From Eledone cirrhosa (taxonomy: Eukaryota > Mollusca > Cephalopoda > Octopoda > Eledonidae): a stretch of DNA of 64,000 nt. Shown here one piece after another: positions 43,433 through 55,100 of the stretch (position 1 is the stretch's first letter; each line of letters opens with the position of its first letter). The stretch lies in assembly GCA_964016885.1 (NCBI GenBank), contig OZ024742.1:358141087-358205086 (forward strand). The letters run 5' to 3'. A program made the translations under genes and the position numbers. Below the pieces are notes generated by a model. The model did no database searches and was not told where the DNA came from. It saw only the letters and a list, made by a program, of their open reading frames with translations.

Positions 43433-43890
43433 TGAAGGCACATGGCTTAGTGGTTAGAGCATTGGCTTGCAATCAAAAGGTTGTGAGTTCAATTCTCGGA
43501 CCGGGTGATGTGTTGTTTCCTTAAGCAGAACACTTTTTTCACATTGCTCCAGTTTACTCAGCTGCAGAAATTAGATGATAGGACTGGGGTCCCTATCATT
43601 CCACTGCAAAGTGGTCGTGGAGGTGCCACGGCAAAAAAGCACGCAGCCCACACTGTAATGTGGACGTGTAGGCGCCACGAAAAAAAAAAAGCACCCAGCA
43701 CTCACTGTAAATGAGGTTGGTGTTAGGAAGGTCATCCAGCTGTAGAAATCAAGCTAGAATCAGTTCCCGTATGAGCAAGACAAGATCAGCTGACCGGACA
43801 CTGCCCACAACAGGGCAACCTGTCTAACCCATGGTAGCGTGGAAGAACGGACGTAAAACGGTGATGGTGATGATGATGATGATACATATA
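43433..43890 (+). repeat. SINE S2, long form
   Basis: Starts AAGGCACATGGCTTAGTGGT after a short TA tract following the RTE-A tail. Has the head, AACACTTTTTTCACATTGC, CACTGCAAAGTGGTCGTGGA, two CACTGTAA modules, TCCAGCTGTAGAAATCAAGC, then the RTE-C type end (CAACCTGTCTAACCCATGGT, AGAACGGACGTAAAACGGTG) and (GAT)n. Confidence 0.92.
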
Positions 43891-43914
43891 CCTATATATA
43901 TATATATAAATAAT

Positions 43915-44250
43915 TTGAAAACACCCTGAAAGATGGCAGTGCTGGTGACATATCAAAATGCATCAGGTCAACTCTGTATGTTAATAGTGTGGGTGGCATG
44001 ACAAAAAAACCCTAGTCCATCCTGAAAGATGGTCATATTGATGCACTCAGCCAACTCTGTAAGGTGGTAGAGTCAGAGTTATGGTGAAATACTTATAGTA
44101 CATGTTAGGAAATGGTTGGCATTAGGAAAGGCATGCAGTAGTGGAAACCAATTCTTAAAATGGTGGATACAAGGTGTGGTCATGTGACCAATCTAGCTCA
44201 GTCGCTGACAACTTTTCTAACTCATGCAAACATAGAAATAAACACTGATG
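43915..44250 (+). repeat. diverged RTE 3' UTR
   Basis: Repeated CTGAAAGATGG / CTGTAAGGTGG modules, GTTGGCATTAGGAAAGGCAT, TTTTCTAACTCATGCAAACA. An old relative of the RTE/S2 3' region, followed by (GATGAT)n variants up to 44345. Confidence 0.6.
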
Positions 44251-44345
44251 ATGTTGATGATAACAACAATGATGGCGATGATGATGACAACAATGATGAT
44301 GGTGATGATGATGACAACAGTGATGATGATGATGATGGTGATGTT
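44230..44345. repeat. (GAT)n/(AAC) microsatellite
   Basis: GATGATGATGACAACAATGA words; the Asp/Asn-rich frame is a repeat translation. Confidence 0.9.
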
Positions 44346-44504
44346 AGATGCCTTGTAATGGAAACAAGGAAATAACTTTTTTTGTTATTTGGGATCTATC
44401 TCTGAAATGAATGTACATTATCAGAAGAATAACACATCACCCTCTCCTTCTCTGTACACAGACTGAATGATCTGACTCTCACACACACACATGTACAAAT
44501 ATAT
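44346..44504. other. no recognisable feature
   Basis: Short unassigned stretch before the TA microsatellite. Confidence 0.4.
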
Positions 44505-44835
<331 letters not shown>

Positions 44836-45107
44836 TCCACTAGAATAATTGCTCTCTCTAGAGAGAATATATGGATCTGTCTCTGTCAGCTTTGATGCAA
44901 TTTCTCTGAGCTGAATGTAACTCCATCATGTTTGTTGCGTTATGCAACTTTCAGGAAATTTTCTTATTTTAGAGCAAGCTTAAACAAATATCCTCAGAGA
45001 TAATTAATTTATATGCTCTATGGTGAGTCCTAGCAGTTTCTTCCATGAACTGCTGGTATGTGATATTCTACATGTTAACCATTTGTTTAAAAGTGTTTGT
45101 ATACATA
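44836..45107. other. no recognisable feature
   Basis: Unassigned AT-rich sequence. Confidence 0.4.
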
Positions 45108-45280
45108 CACTGTAAAGTGGTTCGAATTAGGAAGGGCATCCAACTGTAGAAACCTAGCCAAACTACAGATCTGGATGAGTAAGATGTAGTCTATAAACTT
45201 CACTTGTCTCATTATGTGACAACCTGTCGAACCCATGAGTGTGCTCAAAAATAGATGTTAAATGATGATGATGATATATA
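45108..45280 (+). repeat. RTE/S2 3' tail fragment
   Basis: CACTGTAAAGTGGTTCGAAT, TAGGAAGGGCATCCAACTGT, ACAACCTGTCGAACCCATGA, AATAGATGTTAAATGATGAT. Confidence 0.78.
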
Positions 45281-45494
45281 TTCCATCATAATTTTATATA
45301 AGTACCTTTATTAACTAGTAGCATGGCTAGAGAAGCCATATGGAAGAACCCCTTGACTGTCATCAAACAAACACAGCCTTTTTCCCTTTCAGGTTCATAG
45401 AACCTCTTCCCAAGGAAATAACATTAACTGTAAAATTACAAATCTCAGGACTGCTAACCTCAATATTGGCACCCTTAAAGAAGTCATAGTAGTG

Positions 45495-45665
45495 GACAAC
45501 CAAGAATAACTAGGACAGAGGTGTTGAGAGCTGACCTAAAGTCCCTAACACTCACAGAGGAGATGACAAAACACCCCAAATGGAGAGATGTTGCGCTGAG
45601 AAGGACCTGTCCAACCCATGCAAGCATGGAAAAATGGATATAAAATCAATGATGATGATGATGCT
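45495..45665 (+). pseudogene. RTE-A LINE, extreme C-terminus
   Basis: Reads TRTEVLRADLKSLTLTEEM then KWRDVALRRTCPTHASMEK, the last ~50 residues of RTE-A, followed by ATGATGATGATG. Short 5'-truncated copy. Confidence 0.78.
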
Positions 45666-45695
45666 CCAAATGCCATCTCCACCTAATAAAAGTTT

Positions 45696-45912
45696 CTACA
45701 TTTGGCACAAAGCCAGTAATTTGAAGAAAAAGGGAAAAAATCAATTAAATCGACTCAAGAGCCTTACTGGTACTTTATTTTATCGTCCATGTAAGGATGA
45801 AAGGCAAATCTAACCTCGGGAGTATTTGAACTCAACATAAAGAGTTGTAACAATATGGTGTAAAGTATGTTGTCTGATACTCTACCGATACTGCTAATCC
45901 ACTGCCCCATAA
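45696..45912 (-). repeat. SINE S1, minus
   Basis: Tail TTTCTACATTTGGCACAAAG, AATTAAATCGACTCAAGAGC, TTACTGGTACTTTATTTTAT, GGATGAAAGGCAAATCTAAC, ATTTGAACTCAACATAAAGA, GATACTCTACCGATACTGCT. Full-length layout. Confidence 0.88.
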
Positions 45913-45954
45913 TATATACTGTTGAAACTAAAGCAAGAATGTTTCTTTGCAATG

Positions 45955-46600
45955 TCCACTGTATAGTGCCTCCATGTAAAGGGTAAAGACCCCCATCAGT
46001 TAGCGACCATGGGATTTGTACCTAGAAAGTTCCCCTCTGAGCCATGAAATCAGGCAAGTTTGTTTGTGGATGACCAGTAGTCACCTCTACATTCCAGTTT
46101 CCCCTTTCCCTACCACCGGTGTTGTTCAAGGGAATGGCTGAGAATGATACAGCTTGGCACCAGTGACGTCGCAACACATTTCCACAGCTGAGTAAACTGG
46201 AGCAATTGAAATAAAGTGTCTTGCTCAGTGTCTTTTATTTTATTCTCAGAGTTGCGGAAGCATGGAACAAACTCCGTGCATCAGTTATTAGCAGTCGAGA
46301 CACTGCATCCTTTAAAACTTCCATGCTTCATGAGATTCGCCAACACTACATCTGATATTCCCTCTCCATACGCACACATATGTATTTCATGACTCGTACA
46401 CTGTTCATTTTCCTGACATTTGTACATTATTCTATGTACTATACATGCACCTTTGATGAGTTGTAGTGCATCTGAGCACTGTACACAATAATTTCATTAT
46501 TACTATTATTATCACCTGGTATGAGAATCAAACTCACAACCTCCTGATTTCAAGCTCAACACTCTAACCACTAAGCCATGTGCCTCCAGGTATATTATTG
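45955..46600 (-). repeat. SINE (S2-type head, different body), interrupted
   Basis: The head lies at 46512-46600 on the minus strand (GGAGGCACATGGCTTAGTGG, GGTTGTGAGTTTGATTCTCA). The body resumes left of a nested LINE at 46228 with GACACTTTATTTCAATTGCT and continues through TGTTGCGACGTCACTGGTGC, CCTTGAACAACACCGGTGGT to GTCTTTACCCTTTACATGGA near 45975. Confidence 0.72.
46228..46512 (+). mobile_element. nested LINE C-terminus with (ATT)n tail
   Basis: Plus-strand frame LRVAEAWNKLRASVISSRD then TASFKTSMLHEIRQHYI and a stop at about 46353. This is the usual end of CR1/L2-like ORF2 proteins. A ~150-bp 3' UTR ends TCATTATTACTATTATTATC. It is inserted in a SINE, which lost about 14 bases at the site. 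Confidence 0.75.
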
Positions 46601-46904
46601 GTAAAAACATCACAGCAGTATATTGTTTACATATGTTAAACATAGCTGTGATCAAAGACAGAATGTATCTGGCATTACATAATTGGAACCCTCCTTTCTT
46701 TTACAGCAGCAAGTCTAGAAATCCTTAGTCATGTATTTATTACAATAGAGTTATATGATTTATGGGAGATTTGACAGCTATTTCTAGCAGCTGAAACAAT
46801 AAGAGCCTTCCTTCTTAGCTCAAGCAATTTATATAGTAAATATTAATTGGTTCCATGTGATGAAATCTATCAAGATATCTGATTTAATGCTTCCAAGTAA
46901 TCAC
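46601..46904. other. no gene; short repeat shared with 47320-47380
   Basis: 46700-46755 contains GCAGCAAGTCTAGAAATCCT and TCATGTATTTATTACAATAG, repeated at 47326-47375. Otherwise unassigned. Confidence 0.5.
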
Positions 46905-47020
46905 CAGCATGTGTGTGTATATATATATGTATGTGTGTGCATATATATGTATGTGTGTATATATATGTGTGTGTGTGTATATATATATATATATTCTCAC
47001 ACAAAACAAACACATGTGTG

Positions 47021-47083
<63 letters not shown>

Positions 47084-47095
47084 TGAGAGAGTGAG
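46905..47095. repeat. (TG)n/(TA)n/(GA)n microsatellites
   Basis: TGTGTATATATATATG, long TA, then (GA)n at 47062-47083. Confidence 0.93.
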
Positions 47096-47199
47096 ATTAA
47101 TAGGAAAGTAAGGCACATTTATTTAATACTGGAAAATTTGATGGAATTTATATGATTATGTATATGATGCATATTCCTTCATTATTTCTGTTGCTATGG

Positions 47200-48450
47200 T
47201 GATTTATATGATGTCTAGAGTCAATATGTAGCTTCATGTGAATGTGTGTCTGGGACATATTTGAATGTCCTATGGAATGCTGCATTATAGTAGTCTAACG
47301 TGCTCCTTAAAGGTGATCTTGATTGCAGCAAGTCTAGAGATGCTTAGACATGTATTTATTACAATAGGGTTAATAATGGATCAAGGGTGGTTACAGTGTT
47401 TGTTAGCATATGTAAGGTTTTCATATGTTAACAAACAGTTAAGGGCTGAAACACTTTCTTGAGTGTGTGTTGGAGGAGGGGGGTTTCTTTGAAGACCTTC
47501 TGCGCTCCAGCTCCCTTGAGAGTTTCTTACCACTGGATCATGGGAGGTTAAAAAGTTTGTTAACATATTTAAGTTTTTCATTAGTTTTATGGAAGGGTTT
47601 GAAAAGGTTGAAATTGTTCTCTTAGGTTATGTTAAGGAAGGTGCTGACCTAATAGTTGTGCTCAAAGGATGTTTTCATGTCCACCCCTCCTTTAAGGATG
47701 GATCCTATTGCCTTTCTTCTTCATTCGAGTTGTTGACCACTAAAATTGTTGAGTAACAGGAAAGTGTCATCTATATAAATTCTACCCTGAAGGTCTATAA
47801 ATTCTAGATTTAGCTTATGTGATAGATACATTCCAACTAGATCTGTAATGTGGGCCAAGTCCCTGGATTGCTTGGTTATGTCAAGTTATTGATCCTATTC
47901 TTATGTGTCCAATATTCATTTTCAAATTTCATTATTGTATGTCTAGCTGCTAACACTATTTTATATTTTTCCTTAGAAAAACCAGAGTTCTGCATTGCAA
48001 ATATAAGGGCCTTATTGTGGGGAATGGGAGAAATGGAAGAATAATAACCACTTATGTCAAACCAGATGAGTTTTGATATAGATGTGTTATCTGTCCTAGT
48101 GATCCAGTAGATTAATTTGTTGGTATTACTCTACAGTTTAATTCTTTAGCATTTAAACCAACCATATCCAGCCAGAATTCTCTAAACCTCTTTCTGTTCA
48201 AACTGGCTGCTCATACTGATATGGTGTTGTTTTTAAATATTAAAACCTCATAGAATCGATATTATGTGAGATAACATATGAGGTGAAAACTTTACTACAA
48301 AAATACAATAATAAATATAGAATAATGTAAATGTTGAAGAGTTAATTATCAGCCTACACTTTAGCTGATTTTCTACTCTATCTAACATACTTTTACTTAT
48401 ACCTCCTATAATTTATTTAGAGGGACAGATAAGTCTAATCATTGGGTTAG
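47200..48450 (-). pseudogene. decayed reverse transcriptase (RT/GIY-YIG retroelement type)
   Basis: The minus strand reads IRLICPSK, stop, IIGGISKSMLDRVENQLK at 48347-48450. After a MITE it continues LIYWITRTDNTSISKLIWF, DISGYYSSISPI and HNKALIFAMQNSGFSKEKY, IVLAARHTIMKFENEYWTH (48115-47890). Order and residues match RT fingers and palm of a retroelement class with a GIY-YIG nuclease that I know from cnidarians and molluscs. Catalytic YIDD-like residues survive only in a shifted frame (GRIYIDDTFLLL near 47760). Many stops follow, and a 47381-47581 frame has no clear domain. It is an old relic. Confidence 0.62.
48138..48345. mobile_element. piggyBac-like MITE, copy d
   Basis: 200 bp (48142-48341) between TTAA at 48138-48141 and 48342-48345. 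Left part TCTTTAGCATTTAAACCAAC and CATATCCAGCCAG match copy a; the right end is AATGTAAATGTTGAAGAG. It interrupts the RT relic. Confidence 0.8.
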
Positions 48451-49030
48451 CCTCCATTTTTATTTTAGTCATGTTGTGTTAAAATTCAAGCCTGCCATAG
48501 AATCACTTACCAACATGCAACTTTCTGTCTCATTCATGTCTCTACCTTCACAACAGTGGTGTTTACTCAACCAGAATTACAGCTCAGTACAGATTTTATT
48601 TTTATTTTTGGCGTAAATTTATTTGAGATTTTGTGCAAACCAATAAAATACACAGAAGATTTCATGTTAGCTTGTATGCTCAGTTGACAGTTAATATATT
48701 TTCATGTGATAACCAGTTTGCATTAACAACAATATGTTCAAACTTCTTATATACAGAAGTCATCTATGACATATAATTTGAATTTTGTTATTGGTACTTT
48801 TGGGATTCACATCTATTTCAATCATTGCATATTTCATGCTTTGGTCCTAGGTATATCACTCTTTACTAAACCGAATCTATCTAGTTTAAGTAAAAAAAGA
48901 AGAAAAAAGAAAGTGAAATTAAGATAGGAACTATACATGAATGTATAGTATATTTGGCAATATACCGTATGTTTAATTAAAAAAATTTAGAAGACCATAC
49001 GTTATCAGTTTAAAAGTAGTGACTATGTCA
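48451..49030. other. no recognisable feature
   Basis: AT-rich, between the RT relic and the hammerhead-like motif. It may be the 5' part of the same old retroelement. Confidence 0.4.
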
Positions 49031-49057
49031 CTTACTTCTTTTCGGCGAAAGAAGGGA

Positions 49058-49105
49058 GAAAAGCTAACAGTCTGTTTCACGCTGGTTGGCGATCATCAGA
49101 CCCAT
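49058..49105 (-). ncRNA. hammerhead-like motif, degenerate stem I
   Basis: Minus strand: CTGATGA (49093-49099), T, CGC, loop CAACCA, GCG, T, GAAA (49075-49078), then CAGACTGT whose ACAG and CTGU arms pair around one A (stem III), then a UU cleavage site. Stem I pairs at only scattered positions. It lies about 600 bases upstream of the RT relic on the same strand, where Penelope-like elements keep a 5' ribozyme. Confidence 0.5.
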
Positions 49106-49282
49106 GCACCCCCTGCTTTAATGATTATTTGCAAAAATAAAGAAAAGCAAAAACATAAAACCTCCTAAACAAGAAATGTAATAGAATGCCTGTAAATGTA
49201 AAGAAAATATCTGCTGTAAACATAGAAACTAATGTCCAAGTTTGCTAACTATCAATTGGTTGTGCTTGTATAGGAAAACAGA

Positions 49283-49285
<3 letters not shown>

Positions 49286-49372
<87 letters not shown>

Positions 49373-49445
49373 TGTGTGTGTGTGTGTGTGTGTATGAGTG
49401 TGTGTGTGTATGCATGTATATATGTGTACATACACACACATGTAC
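49286..49445. repeat. (TA)n/(TG)n microsatellite
   Basis: TA run followed by TGTGTGTGTG runs. Confidence 0.95.
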
Positions 49446-50464
49446 AAATAGATATATATTATAAAATAAATCATAGAAATACAGAAAACAGTAAAAACAT
49501 TATGAAGCTGAAATGACAAGCAAGAACTTCAAAACACTAAGAAAATAATACCTTATAGTTCTATAAAAGCGAAAACAAGTAGTCAATAGATGGATAAAAT
49601 GGTATAGTACCACATTTCAAATCCTATGACATAAATTGACTATTTCAAATCTATATCTCTTTATACTCCACAGACAAGTGTTTCTCCCCCTCACCCTAAA
49701 CCCATTAGTTGTTCTCAATCATAAGATATGACAGTAAACACAGAGTTCTTTCAATCCTGTTTCTCTATTCATGATTGCAAGTAAGACAAATGTAAGCAAA
49801 GGTACATATTATTTTTATTTCTCACAAGACATGTTTCTGCAAGTATACCCTATTGTCTGTTAAGCTACATTTGTCACTTGTCAAAAATTCTTCACCTTCC
49901 ATTTATCTTTTCCTAATCAAATTTTCCCTGCTTTTCTAAGTCTTGCCTTGTTTGGATTTTGCTTTCAGTTGATATAGTTTCAGTTCTTCATAAAAACTTT
50001 CAAATGAAGACTGTACATTTTCACAGCTAATATGCTCCATTTATTCTGAAGTCAAGTACATGTCAAGAATCATTAACGAAAATGGCCATTTACTGTGAAG
50101 ATACACTCAGACTCTTACTTTTTATATATTTTTTACTTGAAAATCATAGAAAATGATGATGTATACATTTTGATGGTAGTATTGACTTTTAAGTAATATT
50201 TGAAGCATAATAAGATCTGAGAAAGATAAAATAAAACTTGTTGGAACTAGCAAATCAGAAGATAACCTTGGAAACCTATTAAGTATGTAAGTTAACTTTT
50301 ATATATCATTGCAGAAAAAAGAAAGATATGTATCATATAATTTTGTTTTAAACTATTGTGTTCTATATAACAAAACATATCTTTAGTTTTAGTGACTGGA
50401 TTCAATGCAAATATTTGAAACAGCAATAATCAGTTTATTTAAAGCAGCGGCTGTAAGCTAGAAG
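49446..50464. other. no recognisable feature
   Basis: AT-rich sequence without recognised gene or repeat. Confidence 0.5.
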
Positions 50465-50690
50465 ATGTCCCGTGGCAGGCCCTGCACCAGATGGCTGGAT
50501 GTCATCAGGGAAGATTTCCAAAGGCTTAACATCCCCTTGGAGGATGCAGAGGAGCTTGCACAGGACTGCCAGTGATGGAGGGTGTTGGTAGACCTAGTCG
50601 GCTCTACACCTGATGATGCTTTGAGATCACTGGCTTAGAATGACTCCGGCCTCATTGAGCAAGAGCAAGAAGAAGAAGAAGAAGAAGTTA
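50465..50690 (+). pseudogene. LINE C-terminal end with (GAA)n tail
   Basis: Reads MSRGRPCTRWLDVIREDFQ, RLNIPLEDAEELAQDCQ, stop (TGA near 50572), WRVLVDLVGSTPDDALRSL and a stop. GRPxTRWxDVI..DL and AQDRxxWR are hallmarks of LINE ORF2 C-termini. Ends in AAGAAGAAGAAG. It differs from RTE-A/B/C tails, so it is another LINE family. Confidence 0.75.
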
Positions 50691-51344
50691 CATCAATCAC
50701 AAAACTTCATTATTGCCCACATTCATTACTGAGGGTTGAGAACTATGGAGAACTGTAGCAATGCTGTCCCTCACCAACACCGCACTCAGCCATCATATAT
50801 TTCCATTCATTCCTTGATGTCTTCACCTCAATGTCTCTTTGGTTGTTCTCTCCATCATTTGCCATTAAAGCATCATATCAGGATGCAGGTACAGATCTTC
50901 TGAGTCCTGTTCCTAAATATAGGCTGCATTTGAGCTGAGTGTTTAAAGGTTTGAGATCAATCCTGTGACATGTTTACAATCATGATTAACTATGTCTTTC
51001 ATACAATTTAAGTTAACTTAAAGTTATTTCTTACAGACTTATGTTAGAAATCATTGTGTGCATAGTGCATGATATTATACATCATAAATCATGTTCTGTG
51101 TGCTACATCATATACATATCATACATTATCTGTTATATAGGTCTAATAACAGAAAACATGGGGCTATTAGAAGGTTTTACAATAAAGGTAAATCTAATGT
51201 CAATATGATTAATATTGAAACATATGTTTTTCAATTATATGTACAATTAACTTTTAGTTGTCTTTATATTTATATATATATATACTTGTACTGCCAAATA
51301 TAAATATTTGTACTGCTTCTCTGTTTTTGTTCCTGTCTAAGATT

Positions 51345-51351
<7 letters not shown>
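50691..51351. other. no recognisable feature
   Basis: AT-rich sequence; frame 51091-51303 has no signature. Confidence 0.5.

Positions 51352-51397
<46 letters not shown>
51352..51397. repeat. (TA)n microsatellite
   Basis: Pure TA run. Confidence 0.95.
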
Positions 51398-51401
<4 letters not shown>

Positions 51402-51479
51402 ATAATAATAAATTTGAAGACTAAAATCCAAAGAAGGATCGATAAGGATAAATATATATCAAATATATAAGAACCCTAG

Positions 51480-51560
51480 AGCAAATATTTATTAAAATAA
51501 CAGAAGATTCTTTATTAAAAGCAGCGATTCTTTGCTTAAACTTTAATCTGTTATTTTAAG
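51480..51560 (-). repeat. unclassified short repeat (copy 2), self-complementary ends
   Basis: Reverse complement of the core of 30413-30460. Here TTATTAAAATAACAGA and TCTGTTATTTTAA frame the unit, so it can fold on itself. Confidence 0.65.
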
Positions 51561-51649
51561 AAATATATATATATATATATACATTCATACATACATGAAT
51601 ATTTATACATCCATACACATATATATTCCTACATACATATATATATATA

Positions 51650-51942
51650 TAAGACCCATCTTCCTACGGGTACAAGCTGAAGCTGAAGCATATAGACAGC
51701 ATGACCCCACCCCCCTTTCTACTGTAAAGTGGTTGTGTAGGTGTCACGATAAAAAAGCACCAGTACTTAGTGCAAATGAGGTTGGTGTTAGGAAGAGCAT
51801 TCAGCTGTAGAAATCAAGCCAGAATTAGTTCTGTATGAGCAAGACATGGTCACCTGACCTGGCATTGCCCAAGAACAGGAAACTCATCTAACCTATGCTA
51901 GTATTGAAGAATGGACGTAAAACAATGCTGATGATGATGATA
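51650..51942 (+). mobile_element. RTE-C LINE 3' end
   Basis: AAGACCCATCTTCCTACGGG, AAGCTGAAGCTGAAGCATAT, CTACTGTAAAGTGG, GTTGGTGTTAGGAAGAGCAT, GAAGAATGGACGTAAAACAA and a GATGATGATGA end. Confidence 0.82.
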
Positions 51943-51951
51943 TATATAGCA

Positions 51952-52086
51952 CTCAGCACAACTGTCAATGTGTTTAATGTTAGGAAGGGCACAAAGCCAG
52001 AAACAGTTCTGCATGATCAAGACACAGACCCTACTTTCCTCAAATGAGACAAACCATCTAACCCATTCTATCATGGAAAATGGATG

Positions 52087-52088
<2 letters not shown>
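51952..52088 (+). repeat. RTE 3' tail fragment
   Basis: ACTGTCAATGTGTTTAATGT, TAGGAAGGGCACAAAGCCAG, CAAACCATCTAACCCATTCT, GAAAATGGATGTTATA running into TA. Confidence 0.65.

Positions 52089-52127
<39 letters not shown>
52087..52127. repeat. (TA)n microsatellite
   Basis: Pure TA run at the 5' edge of RTE-B copy 6. Confidence 0.95.
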
Positions 52128-52130
<3 letters not shown>

Positions 52131-55100
52131 CTGGACACTTAGTGACAATGCCAAAGATAAAGACAAATTCACCTCATGCTGCCGAACGAAAAGGCAAGGA
52201 CTCCTCCTCTTCTTTGTTTCGGCCGCGGATGGCCAACATAACGCCAACCCCAGCCCCTCACCCCTCGCCACGCCCCAACGTTCCCACCCACCAAACGGAA
52301 TAAAAAACTTTAGAGTTGGTACCATGAATGTAGGCACCTTAAAACGTCGTCTAACGAGGTTGTAGAAATGCTTGAACGTAAGGAGGTGGATGTTTGCAGT
52401 ATCCAAGAGATCAGGTGGAGGGGTGGGTCTGCTAGATTCATTGTGGGTAAAAAACGATGCTATAAGCTTTTCTGGGTGGGAAATGACAATGGGCTGGGTG
52501 GGGTAGGCATCTTGTTAGCAGAAAAATGGGTAGATAAGATAATAGACGTAAATAGAGTGAACGACAGAATAATTAAAATAAGACTTGTCCTAAATAGAAC
52601 TACTGTGACAGTAATATCTGCGTACGCACCCCAATCCGGACTGCCTGGAGTTATAAAAGACAGATTCTATGAGACATTGATGCTCACGACCTCCCAAATA
52701 ACCGACAGTGACTAGATAATTATTGCTGGCGACCTAAATGGTCACGTTGGACAACATTGTGATGGCTATGACCGAATCCATGGAGGCTATGGGTTTGGTA
52801 CTAGAAATGAGGAAGGCTCCAGAATCCTGGAATTCTGTGACGCAAATAACCTAACTGTCTGTAACACTAACTTCAAAAAACGAGACAATCACTTAATCAT
52901 CTATAGATCAGGGGTACAGGCCAGTCAGATACATTACATCCTTACCAGAAGACGTGATAGAGTGTCTGTCGTAAACACTAAATCCCTCCCCCACGAAGAA
53001 TGCACCTCCCAACATAGACACATAGTCAGCGACCTCGTAGTCAGGACAAGACGTACTCGACAACAGAGGAGGACTATCCTCAGGAGAAAAATATGGAAGC
53101 TAAAGGACCCCACAGCCAGTAATAAATTTAAAGGCATATTACTTGATGCTTTTGACATTAAGGAAGAGCAATTAGAGTCGTACAATATAGAGGAACAGTG
53201 GGTATTCCTGAAAGCTAACCTGCTGAAGGCGGTGGATGATGTCTGTGGCTGGAGCAGGCCTATAGGCAGGAGGAGAATAACGTGGTGGTGGAACAGTAAG
53301 GTGTAGGAGTCAATTAAGGCCAAAAAGAAGGCTTGGAAAGTATGGCGGGATGGAAGAAATAGAAAAGACTATCAAGTGGCCAGGAGGGAAGCTAGGAGAC
53401 ATGTGTACTTCGCAAGAAGCAAAGCTGAGGAAAGAAAGTTCAAGCATGTTCTACAACACGAGGACCAAAAACGTGAGGTGTTCAGGATTGCTAGGCAATG
53501 TGTCAAGGAAAACAGTGATATTGTCGGTGAGAAGTGCGTCCTTAATGATGATGGAGTACTTGCCATCACTGACGCTGATAAGAAGTTAGCTTGGAAGTGT
53601 CATTACGAAAGGCTACTAAATGAGGAGAATAAATGGGAGAAAGACAGTCTGCCCCATATCGATCCAATAGAGGGACCAGCAGTGCTAGTTGAAAGTAGTA
53701 TATTAAATAAGGCAATCAAAGATATGAAGACGGGTAAGGCAGCTGGGCCTTCGGAAATAGTTGCTGAAATGCTGAAAGCATCTGGAACGGTGGGACACAC
53801 TATGGTCACCCGGATAGTAAACCAAGTCATACAGAATGGGGTCGTACCAAAGGACTGGCATAGCCGCATCATCATTAACTGCTACAAGGGTAAAGGTGAT
53901 GCCCTAGATAGGGGAAACTATAGAGGCATTAAATTAATTGACCAGGTCATGTAGGTCACAGAAAACGTAATAGAGCAACTAATCAGAGAGCGAATTGATC
54001 CAGATGAAATGCAGTTCGTGTTTGTGTCAGGTAAAAGTACAACAGACGCTCTCTTCATTGTACAACAACTAAATGTAAACCCCTATACTTAGCTTTTGTC
54101 GACTTGGAGAAAGCCTTTGACAGAGTCCCCCGCTCCATTATCTGGTGGGCTCTTAGAAAACTATGTGTTGATGAATGGCTTGTGAGAGCTATACAAGCCA
54201 TGTATAAAGAAACAGTCAGCGAGGTTAGAATTAACAACGAATATAGTGAAAAGTTTAGAATAAAAGTTGGTGTTCATCAGGGCTCCGTTCTTAGCCCCCT
54301 ACTATTTATTAATGCCCTTCAGGCTATAACAGAGGAGTTCAAGACCGGCTGCCCATGGGAACTCCTATATGCAGATGAGCTAACGCTCATAGCTGAATCG
54401 ATGGCTGAACTAGAGAAGAAATTCCAAACATGGAAGCATGGCCTTGAATCAAAAGGCCTTAAAGTTAACTTGTTTAAGACTAAAGTTCTAGTTTGTAGGA
54501 AGGAAAATAGGGCACCGGACCCATCTGGGAAATGGCCATTCTCAGTGTGTAGGAAAGGAGTAGGCAGAAACTCCATTGTATGTCCCAAATGCAAAGCATA
54601 GGTGCATAAAAGATGTAGTGGGATCACAGGTAAGCTAACTAAGAATATAGATTTTATATGCGGCCGGTGCTCGGGTGCAATAAGTAGCAGCAAGTGCCCA
54701 CAGAATACTAGCTCATTCCATTGCACAGATGGTTCTATAGAAATAGTGGACACCTTCCGTTACCTGGGTGACAAAATCAGCAGTGGGGGGGGGGGGGTGC
54801 TCTGAAAGAACAGTAGCTAGAGTCAGAACGGGATTGAAAAAGTTCAGAGAGCTTATACCACTATTGGCCGCTAAAGAGTTCTCTCTAAAAATGAAAGGCA
54901 GGCTGTATGATGCCTGCATACGAACAGCAATGTTACATGGCAGTGAGACCTGGGCATTGTGTGCAGAGGATATACGCAGATTGGAGAGTAATGAAGCTTG
55001 CATGCTCCGCTGGATGTGTAATAGTAATATACGTGAACGGCAAAGCATAAACGAACTAAGGGAGAAATTAGGAATAAGAGGGATCAGATGTTGTTTACTC

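Noticed and set aside
43435..43520. tRNA-like heads as functional tRNA genes (also 20700, 30745, 34101, 59974, 61104)
   Set aside because: A and B boxes are present, but each continues into a SINE body and tail, and no complete cloverleaf with a proper acceptor stem was found.
44160..44375. Acidic Asp/Asn-rich frame
   Set aside because: Translation of a (GAT)n/(AAC)n microsatellite behind an old LINE tail.
51925..51942. CTGATGATGATGA as a hammerhead box
   Set aside because: It is part of the (GATGAT)n LINE tail, with no GAAA or stem partners.
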